From: Triatoma infestans
Taxonomy: Eukaryota; Arthropoda; Insecta; Hemiptera; Reduviidae
Assembly (NCBI GenBank): GCA_011037195.1
Contig: JAAEAF010002405.1
Coordinates: 1-64,000 of the forward strand
Length of the DNA: 64,000 nucleotides
Direction of reading: 5' to 3'
Below are positions 10,531 to 21,179 of the stretch, piece by piece. How positions within the stretch are numbered: the stretch's first letter is position 1; each line of letters starts with the position of its first letter. Below the pieces are notes generated by a model. That model did not search any database. It had not been told where the DNA came from and saw only the letters and a list, made by a program, of their open reading frames with translations. The position numbers and the translations under genes were made by a program.

Positions 10531-10746
10531 GAGGGAAGGGATTAGCTCAGTGGTTAGCCTACTGGACTCCCACGCGGAGGACCAGGGTTCGAGTCCAGCT
10601 ATGCTACCCTTAGATTTTTTCTTCCTACAGCTCACTGTCCGGTGATGGACAGTGTTATCTGTAAGGAAAGGACACTGTCCCGAAGCCGGGAGTGCACTGA
10701 AAAGGCTCCATAGATGTTGACGCGCCTTAAATTAAAAAAAAAAAAG
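10531..10746 (+). mobile_element. Full-length SINE, family A, with target duplication
   Basis: The reference copy in this window. The head has an A box (GGGATTAGCTCAGTGGTTAG) and B box (GGTTCGAGTCC), both parts of the internal RNA polymerase III promoter. The body includes TACAGCTCACTGTCCGGTGA and the stem GGACAGTGTT...GGACACTGTCC. The tail GATGTTGACGCGCCTTAAAT ends in an A run. It is flanked by AAAAGTAAGAATA at 10517-10529 and 10747-10759, a perfect 13-bp target duplication, which shows LINE-mediated insertion. The SINE encodes no protein and depends on a partner LINE. Confidence 0.92.
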
Positions 10747-10759
10747 AAAAGTAAGAATA

Positions 10760-11238
10760 AGACACGGAGGTGCGAAACAACAAAGCCTACTAAATAAATA
10801 ACAATTAATGCGTACATATATGGGGTAAGAAGGAAGTAGGATACGAAATAGGAACAGAAAAGCTTCAATGTTTTCGTTTTCAGTGCACCCACCTCACATT
10901 AAACCATTTTAATCTCCAAGAAAATTACCTTCTTCTCTTTGATATAATTTGTAAAGCCTTTATTTCTGTATTGGGTAAACAATTCCATGGTATTTTATTT
11001 CCAACCAGCTAATGGAATATGTGTTTCTGTTTAAAAGATTATGATTCATTTTAATATTTTTTTTTTTTTTTTTTTTTAACTCTGTCAATGCCTTTGTCAG
11101 TCTTCTATTCACGTCTCCGAGAAAACAACTGATTTGATAAACATGAAACTTCGTGCTCAAACTCAGTGAGTGCCTTTAAAATGAAATAACAACTGTAGAG
11201 CTTTTTGGAAATTGAATTAAAATCGAAATAGGTCAACG
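10760..11238. other. AT-rich spacer, no gene recognised
   Basis: Contains an A/T-rich tract with a long T run near 11060-11078. I see no conserved motif or repeat with a partner in the window. Confidence 0.5.
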
Positions 11239-11239
11239 A

Positions 11240-11462
11240 TCTCTGATCAGGCCTTGGGACTCTCACGCGGAAGGCCCCGGTTCGAGTCCAGTGCTGCCCT
11301 TAAATTTTTTCTACCTAGGAGCCTCTACAGCTCACTATTCGGTAATGGACAGTGTTGTCTGAAGCAAGAGAACACTGTCCAGAGACCGTAGTGCACTGAG
11401 TTGTCTACGGTCACCAATGACCAAAGATGTTGACGCGCCTTAAATTAAAAAAAAAAAAAAAA
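11240..11462 (+). mobile_element. SINE family A, damaged head
   Basis: The A box region is missing or altered (GATCAGGCCTTGGGACTCTC), but the B box GGTTCGAGTCC, the body CCTAGGAGCCTCTACAGCTC, the stem GGACAGTGTT...AACACTGTCC and the tail GATGTTGACGCGCCTTAAAT with a 19-base A run are all present. Confidence 0.85.
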
Positions 11463-11469
11463 AGAAATA

Positions 11470-12640
11470 ATGGCAGTTTCTTACCGGTAATATATCTTTT
11501 AATTTTTTCCCCCACAACGGATCATTTTTTTTTTTTTTTAGAAATCTCTGAGAAATAATTAAAGAGTTGTATTTGTGAATATTATCATAATTATTTAAAA
11601 GCAACAAATCAGAGATTAAAATTTTAAAAAAGTATTTAAATCCATGCACCTCAATTGAGAACATTGACTTATAAAGGTTTAAATCGAAGTAATGACCTGA
11701 TTCATAGCCATGACTTTAGTATATTTAAGTAATTGGAAATAGAAATGTGTGCAATTTGTACGTAATGGGTGTCATAAATATATTTTGAGAAAGATAACTT
11801 TGGAGTGGGGAAACACAGAAAATGAAAATTACAACAAAATATTCATACAACGACAGATTTAATAATTAAACGACAAAAAATGAATTTAGCCGCAAAAATA
11901 TTTAAATGGACGACAATATAATGTATTCTTACTTATGTTATAAGTAATGTAAGCATTTCAATTGCTTTTGTCATTTTTTTTTACATTTTTGTTAGCATAA
12001 TGCTGATAATGGTATAAATGAATATAAAATGCAACAAACTCATAGTATAATGAATAGAATATTTTGATTGGTTTTTCAAAATTGAATTTATTTTCCTTTA
12101 ATTTCTAGCCCGGGGTTCAATTCTTATTTGGGTAATTAGAAAACTTATTGTTTGTTTAATATATTTATTTGCTACAATCAGCGCTATAATAACAATGAAC
12201 ACTGCGTACATCACAAAATAATTATACAGAGGGGAGAAGCTACCCAGTGGTAACACTCCAACAACAACACTACCCTTAGTCAGACAGGAGATCGCGAGGC
12301 CACTATAATTTGAGATATCTAGGAGAATTGTATGGAATGGTTCTGGAAGATAGATACCGTACTAATGGATTGTAATGTTAATCTAGTTTGAGGTCTGTAT
12401 GAAATAGTTTGATTGGCGACATAGTGGAAGGGAGCGGTAAATATGGTGCGGAGAATAACAAATTATACAAGTAAATTAAAATAATTCATATTTTAATAAT
12501 ATTAACGTAATAATGCATAATTATATTATTTTATTTAGATTGAAAATATGGCACTTTCTTGTCAATGAAATGTTCTATATGTAACTTAACTTACACTAAC
12601 AATAAATATTGATTTTTATTTTTATTTTTGTTAATTAAAA
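11470..12640. other. AT-rich spacer, no gene recognised
   Basis: No coding signal. A B box-like GGGGTTCAATTC near 12113 and an imperfect head-like GAAGCTACCCAGTGGTAAC near 12236 could be very old tRNA-derived relics, but neither has the second box in the right place. Confidence 0.45.
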
Positions 12641-12649
12641 TGACTTGTA

Positions 12650-12780
12650 GGCCATAATTACTTCTTACTGCTAGTATGAGCAAGTATTGTAATCGTGTCA
12701 AATTTTCGATATCGAATTTTCACCGGAAATATCCGTTTTGAGTTCCCCTCAGTCCAAAAAAATGGTTTTTAGAAAATGGC

Positions 12781-12811
<31 letters not shown>

Positions 12812-13668
12812 CATGTATGTGAACAGCTTAACTCAAAAACGAAAAATCATGGGAAGTTCAAACTTACATTCCGCTTAAGTATCATCATGGAATCCGACAT
12901 TGGGTCAGCTTTCAAAATTCCTCCACAGGAAGTACCACTTTACTAGTTTTTTTTTTGTTTACTTTGTTGCGTTTTTCTCAAAAATGGCTCCGACGAATAT
13001 TCTTGAAGCTCTAAATAAATATCAAGTACAATAGAAAGAGCTACAAATTTTATTTGAAACATTACTCCAGAAAATTTCATTTAAAGGCAGTTTTGGGAGA
13101 GGGATGGTGTTAGGTTTTCCTCTAAAGTGCTATTTCAGTTTACTGTAGTACAATTCTGTCATCTAAATAATATTAATTAGAATTAAATATATGGTTGAAA
13201 TTCCGAGTTTCAAAAAAAAAAACAGGATGACCGGAAGTCTGTTCTTACTGAAATGTATTTTTCAGTTTTCTGGTATTTTCTCGAAAACGGATCAAACGAT
13301 TTTCTTTAAAGTAGTAATGTGTACTATACATAGAAAGAGCTACAACTTTTATTTGAAACATTTCTCCTGATAATGACATTTAAGGAGGCTTTTTGGGGGT
13401 TGGGCTGGTGTTATGTTTTTCTCTAAAGTGCTAACACAGTTGATTATAACAATTCTACCATCCAAACAAAATTAATTAAAAATAAATAGATGGCCAAAAT
13501 TCTGAGTTTCAAGAAAATTAGTAAACCGGAAGTGCGCTTTTACTGAACATTTTTTTCAGTTTTCGACGAATTTCGTCATATTTGGTACACTAACTAGAAA
13601 ATTTGTCAATTTCAATTTTGAAAACTGGAATAAGAGAAAGTTGTGTGAGTGTTTCACACCAGGGGTTT
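12650..13668 (+). repeat. Family X, best plus-strand copy (about 1 kb)
   Basis: A non-coding dispersed element with a fixed order of parts. The 5' end has CTTACTGCTAGTATGAGCAA and AATCGTGTCAAATTTTCGAT, then CACCGGAAATATCCGTTTTG and a (GT)n tract at 12780-12808. Three related modules follow, each holding some of: CCGGAAGT, a TTTTTCAGTTTT word, TCTCGAAAACGGATCAAACG, AGAAAGAGCTACAACTTTTA, TTTCTCTAAAGTGCTA and TTAATTA-rich stretches. The 3' end reads GGAATAAGAGAAAGTTGTGT then GAGTGTTTCACACCAG. Related copies occur on both strands through the window. No open frame, no terminal inverted repeats of the classic kind, no obvious target duplication. I do not recognise the family; a non-autonomous Helitron-like or other rolling element is one possibility. 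Confidence 0.8.
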
Positions 13669-13999
13669 TTTACTTCATTTTTTAAATCATTATATATTTT
13701 TTAAATTGTTATACTGATAAAGTGAATTTAACGTAGATTTTTTTTGTACTGATAACATAATTCACAAAAATCAATTGTCTTAGAAACAGTTTGACATGCA
13801 AAGTACTTATTTTGTCATGCTGAATATACCATTGGATGGACATATTTTGTAGTACATGCAGTTTAATATTCCCCAATAGAAATTAGATTAATTTATTCAA
13901 ATATATATTTTATTCATAAAAAGTAACTTTCTTGGCGAGGAATTCATTCTGTGAAGTTACATTTACTATTTTGAGACTTAATCTACTCTCACGTTTACT

Positions 14000-14690
14000 C
14001 GACCGACATTCTCGTCTTTCTCTAGACAACTAAGTCCTAATCTACAACACTGTACTCAAGCCTCTGTGGACGTACGGAATCGAAGTGTGAAGCTCAACCA
14101 AGCGCTCCAATTATCTCCGACTACAAAACCCTCCAATCCGAAATCCTTCGTAAAGTCACTAACGCTCCTTTCTATGTTTGTAACTCCATCATTCACAAAG
14201 ACCTAAATATCCCTTTTGTCCGCGACCTCATTTTATCCTGATACAAAAAAACATCCATGCATCCTTCCCAGACCATCATAACCTTTTAATCCAAAAACTT
14301 TCTTCCCATCCCATCCCTGGAAACCCTGTCAGAAGACTGAAATGTCAGTGGCTGAGAGATCTTCTGACAGAGTGACAAACAAATGTAAATATGTAAATAT
14401 GTACGTATATAATGTAAATATCTTTTCCCTCTCAGCCTAACTTTCCTTTTTAACCTTCTTACTAAATTCTTTCTAATATTTTCCTAACCTCTTCTCATCC
14501 ATATACCCTAGTTTCCGTTTATACATCTCCTTCTTCGCTTATTAAAAATATTTTGGAGAGTTATCAATGGACAGCTGCTCCACTCTTGTACATAGTTTCA
14601 TTCTTCAGATTTACGTGATATATGATTATGTAGTTGTAAATACCTAATAAATAAATAAATAAATAAAAGAAAAAAAAAGTGACTTAATCT
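14000..14690 (+). pseudogene. Jockey-like LINE 3' end, broken
   Basis: The C-terminal part of a Jockey-type reverse transcriptase ORF: LKPLWTYGIEV, STKRSNYLRLQN, NAPFYVCNSIIHKDLNIPF and, near 14330, NPVRRLKCQWLRDLL. Frameshifts and stops interrupt it. A 3' UTR with TGTAAATATGTAAATATG follows and ends in an AATA/A-rich tail at 14644-14690. The same family occurs at 50770-51590 and 58140-59660, where the words WTYG, LWGSTK and APFYVSN recur. Confidence 0.8.
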
Positions 14691-14786
14691 GATAACTTAG
14701 CGGGAATGCTACGTCACGGTAGCTTTACCTATACAAGACGATCAGCCAAGACTTTTCTCTTCAACATATTTACTTCTTGTATTACA

Positions 14787-15435
14787 TGTAATGGAATCGT
14801 TTGATGTATGATTCCTGAGTAGCAGATGCCTTGAAGAGGGCGGAAGTTAGTTGAGAGATTTTGGGAAGTTAGGTGCTCGAATAATTAAACGGTTTATATA
14901 AAAATAACTATAATTGAATAATACTTTGAACGTTAGAAATGGTAACTAATAATTATAATAAAATACTTAGTAATAAATAGAAGATAAATTAGAATGATAA
15001 AATAACTAACTAAAGTGCACAACTAAGAGAATGATAAGTTTGAATATAACTGTGTATAGACGCGAAAACTGCCGCTCGTGTATATAGACGTGCTCGTATG
15101 ATTGTAGAGATATATAATCCTTTCGTCGTATATCATAGAGTTTATATATACTGTTGTTCACACTCACACCAAGACATCTGTCTTAGTGTGCGGCCTTGTG
15201 CGACCTTCGTAGTTTGCTGACCTTATTTAGTGGCCATACTTATCGCGGTGCCTGCCTTTTGATGTGAGAATTGATGAAAAGGCTTTGTTGTTTGTTTGGT
15301 TGACCGCGGCTGTCGGCGGCCAACAGTGTCACTGTTTTCACCCTTTGTTAAGATAGCGGCTGGCTGGAACCACTAGTTGTAAATTATTTCTTTGGTGTAC
15401 TTTGCCGATGTCAATGACTTTGCCATGTCATTACA
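14787..15435 (-). mobile_element. Solo LTR, copy 2 (minus strand)
   Basis: Reverse-oriented relative of 208-833. On the plus strand it starts TGTAATGGAATCGTTTGATG and ends GACTTTGCCATGTCATTACA, so the minus strand begins TGTAATGACATGGC and ends CGATTCCATTACA. Flanks are TACA (14783-14786) and TCCA (15436-15439), one mismatch from a 4-bp duplication. A TATA-like stretch (TATATATAAA on the minus strand) lies at about 15140-15150, just downstream of the conserved GGTGTGAGTGTGAAC word. No internal region is attached. Confidence 0.82.
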
Positions 15436-15439
15436 TCCA

Positions 15440-17085
15440 TTGTACACATTGGAAATAATAAATAAAATTAATTTATTTACAAATTATTTATATAAATAAA
15501 GAAAAAAAAAAAATCATCTCATCCGCGCATTATTGATATAAAGTAGATAAAGTACTAATGTTATAATGTATAAAGTAATAATGGTTTCAAATATACAGAT
15601 TTTGACTGAAAAATAATCAAACAAAAACAAACGATCGGTAAATAAAAATAAAAAAAATATACAAATGATTTTAAAAATATTTTTATCCGAAACTATTAAG
15701 TAACTAAAGAATAATCCAAATAAAATGATTTGAACAAGATGGTTAAACTAAGATTTGAATAAGATAGTTAAATTAAGATTCGAATCAAATAGCAAAATTT
15801 ATTAACTAATATTAATGTTTAATTGAATGATGCTTTTAAATTAAATATTTGTTTTTCACCAATCAGTTTAACTATCAATTAGAAAACATTATGTAATATA
15901 GAAAGTTATATAACTAAAATATCGGATAACATTACATAACATATTAATACTAATCTAACATTTTATAACCAAAGTTCATTTAACCTTCTTTTCTTTGGAA
16001 AAGAGTTTTCCTACTGCTCCTATTTGAATTTACATTTTTTTTTTTTTTTTTTTAATAGCCCGACGTTGTACTAGATATAAAATATCCAATGAGTGATATT
16101 ATGATGAATATTTTGAGGCTCTCGATCAGTTGTTGTCAGATTTATTGGCATTTGTATAAGTCTGCCCTAATAAACTCGAGTGAGTAAATGTCCAAGTATA
16201 CTTTCTTGTCAAGTAAATTGCTAATCTCAGAGTTAATTGTTCAAAAATAACGATTAATTGTAGGAGAGACATTTCTCTTTAAAATACGGAAATTACTTAG
16301 TGACTTTTGAAAAAAGTGAAAAAAATTTATAGAAAATTTGGTGAAACATTAAAAGAATCGTGCCAAATTTTAATATTACATGAATACGAAAAAAAAAAAT
16401 CAAGATATGGGTAGCTCAAATAATTAAGTTATGAAAAATTAATTATTTTTAATAAATCTAGTCAGATAGCCTTGTGAATAAGTTCTAAGATTATGTATTT
16501 ATTATTGGTAGGTAGTAGGCGGGCTTAATAACGTCCAACTACCATATTACGTGTCGCGAACGAGGGCGGAAGCACCTACTTTACTATTAACACTTTTTTA
16601 AAACGAATATAAAATTTGGGGACTGTCCAGTTACAAGTCCCCATGCTCATAACGACTACACCAACACCCACCTCCCCCCTTTATTATTATTTTTTTATAA
16701 ATCAGATTACAGGCGGCCTACTCTTAGACACTTTACACATTGAAGTTATTGATATAATGAGATATATACTTCAAGGTCTTAGTAAAGAAAGGTTTCAATC
16801 TCTAGAAAGTTTTGGGCTCGCTTTGGAAGTGGAATTTTGCTGATAGTAGCTGAGGTGTAAGAAAAAAATTGTGTATTATTTTAGTCCATGTGTGTGGGTT
16901 TGTGTATTTGTGTGTGTGTGCGTATGAATGTCTAATTATCTGGATTTGTGTGTTCCTGATAAAGTATGGGGCATTTAATACAGTTGTTAGTACTAAGTTC
17001 TGAGATTAGAAATAAGTTAAAGATGTTGTTAATACACAATATGAAGAAAGTTTTCCGAAAATAGTCATGAAAGAAGAACAGAATC
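15440..17085. other. AT-rich spacer, no gene recognised
   Basis: Very AT-rich. A slightly GC-richer patch at 16500-16850 gives a 75-residue frame without motif. From 16850 to 16930 GT-rich words (TGTGTGTGGGTTTGTG) could mark an old family X copy, but the flanking words are not convincing. Confidence 0.45.
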
Positions 17086-17089
17086 AAAT

Positions 17090-17191
17090 TTGGAATAGTG
17101 AAAGATTATGGGGTGCCACCATAGATCCTTAGGAGTCGCGGCGGCGTAGGCTGAAGAGCCAACTCCCATAGAATCTAATCTAATCTAATAG
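17090..17191 (+). mobile_element. Possible LINE 3' terminus with AATCT tail
   Basis: GGGGTGCCACCATAGATCCT and GTCGCGGCGGCGTAGGCTGA stand out as GC-rich in an AT-rich area, and the block ends in tandem AATCT units (GAATCTAATCTAATCTAAT). Tails of short tandem units are typical of R1-like and related LINEs, as at 1221. No coding part is left, so the assignment is an inference. Confidence 0.4.
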
Positions 17192-17395
17192 TAAAGGATT
17201 AGCTCAGTCTGGTAGTGTGCTGAATTAACGCAGATGTTCCGGGTTCGAATCCACTACTACTCCTTAGATTTCCTTTTCCTAGGAGGCTAAGCATCCGTTG
17301 ATAAGTAGTGTTCTCTTTAACGGAGGCACTTAAAGAGGCTCCGAGCGCCAAGATCATAGATGTTAAATAAAAAAATGTCGCCTTAAATTAAAAAA
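17192..17395 (+). mobile_element. Diverged SINE of family A
   Basis: Head: GGATTAGCTCAGTCTGGTAG (A box) and GGGTTCGAATCC (B box). Body: CCTTAGATTTCCTTTTCCTAGGAG split by changes, then GATAAGTAGTGTTCTC. Tail: AGGCTCCGAGCGCC and TCGCCTTAAATTAAAAAAA. The B box matches the tRNA consensus better than the other copies, so this may be an older subfamily. Confidence 0.75.
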
Positions 17396-17710
17396 ATTTG
17401 TATATGTGTATTTGTATTATATTTATTATATTCTAGTGTATCTACTTATTTAAATTATATCTAGTTAACTAATTTTAATAAAATGTATAATCATGTATAA
17501 TTAGATAATTATGATTGTGATTTGATTAAATCTAATGAAATTTGTTGAAAAGTGCTCAAAGATGTTCAAGTATTGCACAATACGTCCTTCTTCGACCTAA
17601 AAAAATAAACTGGTATCAGATTGAAATAATTGCAGAAATATTTACAAAATGTATTAATTTATTTTATTTATTTATTATTTATTTATTTAATATTTACAAA
17701 ATTTTATTAA

Positions 17711-17766
17711 GCTCCGGGCGCCAATAACTATAGATGTTGACGCGCCTTAAATTAAAAAAAAAAAAT
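17711..17766 (+). mobile_element. SINE family A tail fragment
   Basis: GCTCCGGGCGCCAATAAC, then GATGTTGACGCGCCTTAAAT and an A run. Head and body are absent. Confidence 0.7.
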
Positions 17767-17821
17767 TAAAATAATTAAGGCTTAGAAAATAATTAACTAT
17801 ATAGATGCCAATATTAAATAA

Positions 17822-17869
17822 TAGATGGAGTTAAAAGTTTTAAAGTTAATAGGTTTTTAACTCCATCTA
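17822..17869. repeat. Short perfect inverted repeat
   Basis: TAGATGGAGTTAAAA (17822-17836) faces its exact reverse complement at 17855-17869, with an 18-base spacer. A partial third copy (ATCTAACTTTTAACTTCACC) follows. It could form a 15-bp hairpin; function unknown. Confidence 0.7.
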
Positions 17870-17879
17870 ACTTTTAACT

Positions 17880-18475
17880 TCACCTATCATATATATGTGT
17901 AAATGGATGTTTTCATCCAATCCCAATTTTTAAGTTCTTATTTATATTACTGTTATATTATTATTTTACCATAATTTTATCAATTGAATTATTATTAATG
18001 ATTTTATTATTGCCATTCTTGTTTTCATAAATAGGATTTATTATTGCTTTGATAATGATATTATTACTAACAGTTCTATTAAATTTGATCGTGTCTCTGC
18101 AGTCGAACGTTTCTTAAGAGCGTCTAGTGTTTAACGGAATAAATCATTAATTTTATTTCCGTTATTAATGGTTAATAATGGATCAGTTTCATTGTGTGAA
18201 TCGAAAAAATATTTATTTTTTATTAATATAATAGATACTCAGTTCTGAATAAAGATGGCAGGGAAAGTTGAAATAAAACAATTCTTCTACTTTACTACTT
18301 TCTACTTCATTTACTGCCCTTGCTTCGATGGTACATATACTAAATGTTTCTAAATATTATGTAGGCATAGAACTGTACATTTTACCGAACTGGCACATTA
18401 GATGACGCATAACATTGGTGATGCTCTCCCAAAATCAAATCGCCAAATTTATTCTCGAAATGGATTTAATTTACT
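17880..18475. other. AT-rich spacer, no gene recognised
   Basis: No motif or repeat that I can support. Confidence 0.5.
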
Positions 18476-18479
18476 TTAA

Positions 18480-18830
18480 TATTTCATAGGTGATAAAAAC
18501 CATTCATTAAACTGAGATGACATTTTCAAAACCCCGAAAACCTTCAAAAATAATTTTTTTTCCTGAAATTTCTTTCTGAAAAACACTTCAGTTTCAAATG
18601 TTTCGATAGCGGTGGTACGTAATCAAATTTTGAGCTATCTACGATTTTAGATATTTTAAATATTCTGTTCAGTGAGTGGGGGAGAGAGAGTGCATGCGTT
18701 AAAAACAATTTTTCTTCAAATTCGGGGTATCTCAAACATATACGTATTACTGATAAAAACTCAATTTAGATAATTTGACTAGATTGCAATAGTTTCTCTT
18801 TCAGCAGTTAGAGAATTGAAAGATAAGAGC
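18480..18830 (-). repeat. Diverged family X copy (minus strand)
   Basis: In plus order: CTTTCTGAAAAACACTTCAG, AATTTTGAGCTATCTACGAT, TTCAAATTCGGGGTATCTCA, GATAAAAACTCAATTTAGAT, TTGACTAGATTGCAATAG and TTTCTCTTTCAGCAGTTAGA. The CA tract is lost and replaced by a GA-rich stretch (GTGGGGGAGAGAGAGTGC). Confidence 0.55.
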
Positions 18831-18839
18831 CTTTCAGTT

Positions 18840-19220
18840 TATTTATTTTGTATTATAAAAGAGAATTCATAAGTTATAAATAACTACTACAAATTTAATC
18901 CTAATACGTTACTTTTATTAACTAATTAATAAGAAATAACAAAAAGTCCTCTTTTATAGTGGCACACAATTTCTTGAACTTCGCAAACCAATATTGGTCA
19001 AAAGAATAAGGGAGTCATCGAGGATACACATAAACTTCAAAATACTACATTATTCTGGGAGCTTAGGTACTTACACAAAGTTTTTAAAAAAATATTGCTG
19101 TCTTTATAAAATACATTTCTTTCTTTAAAAGGACTTTTTGATATAAAATAAATTAAACCAAGCAGGAATAAACACTAACCGCGTGTTATATTCCATTCAT
19201 TCACTAAATATGCCACCTTA
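18840..19220. other. AT-rich spacer, no gene recognised
   Basis: Nothing supported. Confidence 0.5.
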
Positions 19221-19225
19221 TTTCA

Positions 19226-20102
19226 TTCCTTAACTTTCACTAAATATGCCACCGAGGTCATAAATCCCTGCGTCAGTCACAAATTAGACTTGTTTTTGTA
19301 AACTGAAATCTGTCTATTCCATAGATTGTTTGTTCCCTTAAAATAAAACTTCAAATCGATAGGGATTTCATAACGACTTAAAACAACTGAAGAAAGCCAT
19401 TTGTGCTTTGGTTTTGTAATTTAAGAGATTTGACTTAGTTTCTAAATGGAGAGCAACATTCACACTCGACAGAACCCTCAACCACTGAATGACAGTATCC
19501 AGTGTTTGTGAAATAAAATATGAAGAAGTTTTATCAGTGCCATAAAAAATTATTATAATCCTCAGCGTCCGCGTAAATCCTTAAGGTTCTCGTGAAAAGA
19601 AAAAAGTGTAAGCGATAATAATCAATATATCTATTTTCCATATATAGTTCTTTAATTGTTTTTTGTTTTTTCCTTATTAGTTGCGAAAAATTGTAGCCAT
19701 CAGTGTTTCTGATCGAATTTAGGATTATTTCTTCATATGTTGAAATAAATCTTGAATTATTAACAGAATAAAATAACAGTATATGAAATATGATTGAAAA
19801 CTTATCCTATCTATACATACAATGGTTAAAATTGATAACGCTTGTCAGGTACTTTTGATGGTATGCGGGCCGCTACGTGAGAGAATTTCCTGTTCTCCAG
19901 CTATTAGTCTTGTTTTGTGTGCTCCTTTAAACGAACATACATTTCTAGAAGACTTGTTTTTGTAAACTGAAATCTGTCTATTCCATAGATTGTTTGTTCC
20001 CTTAACTTTCACTAATTATATCTAGATAGGTAGATGGATGCTCTGGGGGTTGGGTATTAAATCCAATGCCACCGAGGTCCTTGTGGCAGTCACAAATTAG
20101 AG
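19226..20102. repeat. Two blocks repeated in swapped order
   Basis: Block A (AGACTTGTTTTTGTAAACTG... to CCCTTAA) occurs at 19286-19342 and 19950-20005, nearly identical. Block B (TTAACTTTCACTAA... GCCACCGAGGTC... AGTCACAAATTAG) precedes A in the first place (19227-19287) and follows it in the second (20002-20092). This suggests an original A-B tandem. Block B also lies next to the 3' end of the R1-like LINE and may be part of its 3' UTR. Confidence 0.65.
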
Positions 20103-21170
20103 AACACTCTCATTCATTCAGTTTAATTACTTAGAAGTCTGAAGCGAGGCTCCAGGGTGACGTCAGTGTCTCCATCCCAAAGATGTGAAATCTCAACCAC
20201 ACAAACCCATCACGCAGTTTCTTCCTCTTCCTGACAAAAGCTACACAGACAATCCATGGTCAGTCCCATGCGAAGCATGTGCTTTTTAAGTGTACAGTAG
20301 CCAATAAGGAGACCTAAAGTCATCCATAAGTAAGCCCGCTTTATAATCTATTAAAAACTTTTTCACCCTCCCTCTGGCGTGCAGTTTTATTCCAATATTC
20401 TTGTGATCTATCATGCATCCATGCTTAAATGGCTTAGATATTTTGGTCGGCCGCGCAAAAATAGACTTCGATAAAAGTCGGGAGTAGACCCTGGAATTTA
20501 ATAGAAATAAATGAAAGCTGATCTGGGACTTAACAGTTAGTCAACAAATCAACTCTGAAGAGTAACAAGAAGTTGCCAGTTAAAACCTCAAAGAGTAAAC
20601 ATTAGCTAAACAGCAAAAAGGTCCCTCCCAGTCAATGCGAGCTACCGCCACGTTGCTCTTATAGCCTAAATGCCCAGGAACCTAAAATAAAATAAAAAAT
20701 CTAATTTTGGTTACTAATTTCCATGAGTGTATACAAACAGTGGCACACCAGTGTCGAGTTGACATGATACGAGTTGATGTCTCGTAAAACAGCCTGCTGT
20801 CTGAGAAGATGATGACTCAGGAATTATATACCCTTTATCTTTTTGTCAGGTAATTATTGAGACCAGCTTTACCTGAAGACTGTAGGGCTGGCTTGCCTAC
20901 AAGATATCACACCTCGGATTAGCCCCGAACACTACGGCTCCCTCTTATTCTTCCATCTTGCAGCCGCCATGTACCACATAAAGTCGCCTAAAATTGGCGG
21001 TCCATGTTTCCAAACTCTGTTCGGTATTAGAACTTTGAAGGGCTTTTCAAACTTATATTTAGGAAGCATTATATCAGGTGGAATACCGAACCTCTTGCCG
21101 TTCCTCCCATAGTTTTTTATATGTTCCTCTATGCCTAGAATAAATGGGAGCTTGTTCCATTAATAATCTG
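20100..21170 (-). pseudogene. R1-like LINE, RNase H region, heavily decayed
   Basis: Minus-strand relics in the right order. In coding direction: WKHGPPILG with FMWYMAAARWKNKREP (about 20940-21020, the place of the first RNase H aspartate), GAVVFGANPRCDI (about 20910), a SDSR-like word near 20800, VPGHLGYKSN (about 20655-20683) and LLIGYCTLKKHMLRMGLT with the zinc word CLCSFCQEEEET (about 20215-20310). These match the elements at 1315 and 34077 in order and spacing. Stops and frameshifts are frequent, and the first catalytic aspartate is lost. Confidence 0.75.
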
Positions 21171-21179
21171 CCTTGGTTA

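Noticed and set aside
10632..10892. 86-residue minus frame
   Set aside because: It is the antisense of the SINE tail and its flank.
12105..12310. Isolated B box-like GGGGTTCAATTC and head-like GAAGCTACCCAGTGGTAAC
   Set aside because: The boxes are in the wrong order and spacing for a tRNA-derived promoter.
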